DNA from: DATLFI01 sp035524895
GTDB lineage: Bacteria > Acidobacteriota > Thermoanaerobaculia > Multivoradales > Multivoraceae
Assembly (NCBI GenBank): GCA_035524895.1
Contig: DATLFI010000390.1
Location: 1-5,962, forward strand
Direction of reading: 5' to 3'
DNA length: 5,962 bases
Both the position numbers and the translations under genes were made by a program. Under the pieces are notes generated by a model. That model was not told the DNA's origin. It did not search any database and worked only from the letters and a program-made list of their open reading frames with translations. Shown here one piece after another: positions 5,531 to 5,962 of this stretch. Each line of letters opens with the position of its first letter. The stretch's first letter is position 1.

Positions 5531-5962
5531 GGCAGCGTCTGGATCTCCACCGATAGCACCGAGGGCAGGTCGCGAACGATCGGAGCCCAAGTATCGCCAG
5601 AGTCGGGCGAGACGTAGACCTGCCCGCCGGTGGTCCCGAAGTAGACGCCGCACGGATCGAGGGCGTCGACCGCCATGGCGTCGCGCAGCACGTTGACGTA
5701 GCAGTGCTCCTGCGGCAGCCCTCTGGTGAGCGCCTCCCAATCGTTGCCGCCGCTGCGACTGCGGTAGACACGCAGCTTGCCGTCCGGCGGCACGTGCTCC
5801 GAGTCGCTCTTGATGGGCACAACGTAGATCGTCTCGGGCTCGTGAGCATGGACCGCGATCGGAAATCCGAAGTCGCTGGGCAGGTTGCCCGAGACCTCCC
5901 GCCACGACTCGCCGCCGTCGTCGCTGCGCATCACGTCCCAGTGCTTCTGCATGAACAGCACG
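5527..5962 (-). CDS. Asp-box (BNR) repeat protein, sialidase-like propeller, C-terminal part
   Basis: The last 144-145 residues of a protein cut by the right edge of the window. Three Asp-box (S-x-D-x-G-x-x-W) units are spaced about 50 residues apart, counting from codon 5959-5961: SDDGGESW (13-20), the degenerate SRSGGNDW (68-75, Asp replaced by Ser) and SPDSGDTW (118-125). Each sits after a hydrophobic strand such as KLRVYR or GQVYV and is followed by a LP-containing turn (NLP, GLP, DLP). This periodicity is that of beta-propeller proteins annotated as exo-alpha-sialidase, WD40/YVTN/BNR-like or VPS10-like glycosyl hydrolases. The Asp box is a structural fold marker, so sialidase activity cannot be inferred, and no catalytic residues can be judged from this fragment. 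Two Cys, 87 and 104, are present. The stop TGA (5527-5529) overlaps the start codon of the MoaD-like gene by ATGA. Confidence 0.88.
   Translation of the reverse strand, partial: VLFMQKHWDVMRSDDGGESWREVSGNLPSDFGFPIAVHAHEPETIYVVPIKSDSEHVPPDGKLRVYRSRSGGNDWEALTRGLPQEHCYVNVLRDAMAVDALDPCGVYFGTTGGQVYVSPDSGDTWAPIVRDLPSVLSVEIQTLP

Noticed and set aside
5184..5849. 221-codon open frame on the minus strand across the MoaD-like and Asp-box genes
   Set aside because: It overlaps both recognised genes in another frame and its product is Arg/Ala/Ser-rich with no motif.
5527..5962. Calling the Asp-box protein a true sialidase
   Set aside because: Asp boxes mark the fold only. The catalytic Arg triad, Tyr and Glu cannot be evaluated in this C-terminal fragment, so only a propeller repeat protein is claimed.

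Overview
The window is a high-GC bacterial chromosome segment with strong third-position G/C bias. That bias produces many long antisense shadow frames, which I left out. There are no rRNA, tRNA, CRISPR or insertion-sequence signals. The gene set (an alginate-type MBOAT acyltransferase, a secreted protein of a large uncharacterised family opening with a PDGKPDLSG motif, and an Asp-box repeat protein) would fit an environmental proteobacterium, myxobacterium-like or acidobacterium-like lineage. I cannot place it more precisely from sequence alone.

Layout, left to right. (1) 1-1379, plus strand: C-terminal 458 residues of an MBOAT/AlgI-type O-acyltransferase cut by the left edge. (2) 1546-2643, minus strand, convergent with it: a predicted exported protein of unknown function with a strong Shine-Dalgarno. 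(3) 2801-3379 and 3426-3773, plus strand, divergent from (2) across a 157-base intergenic region: a MOSC-domain protein followed 46 bases later by a GFA/CENP-V-type zinc protein with a TTG start. (4) 3803-3981, minus strand: a decayed 5' stub of a MATE-family efflux transporter, broken by an indel and missing most of the gene. (5) 4099-5187, 5234-5530 and 5527-5962, all minus strand and probably one operon read right to left: the C-terminal part of an Asp-box (BNR, sialidase-like propeller) protein, a MoaD/ThiS-type ubiquitin-fold protein ending in Gly-Gly whose start overlaps the previous stop (ATGA), and a multi-pass membrane protein I do not recognise.

No complete new system can be claimed. 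The most interesting signals are the tightly coupled Asp-box/MoaD-like pair followed by an orphan membrane protein, and the MATE relic, which marks a rearrangement point between the two gene blocks. MOSC domains and MoaD-like proteins are both linked to molybdenum cofactor and sulfur chemistry, but here they are on opposite strands and separated, so a functional link is only a speculation.
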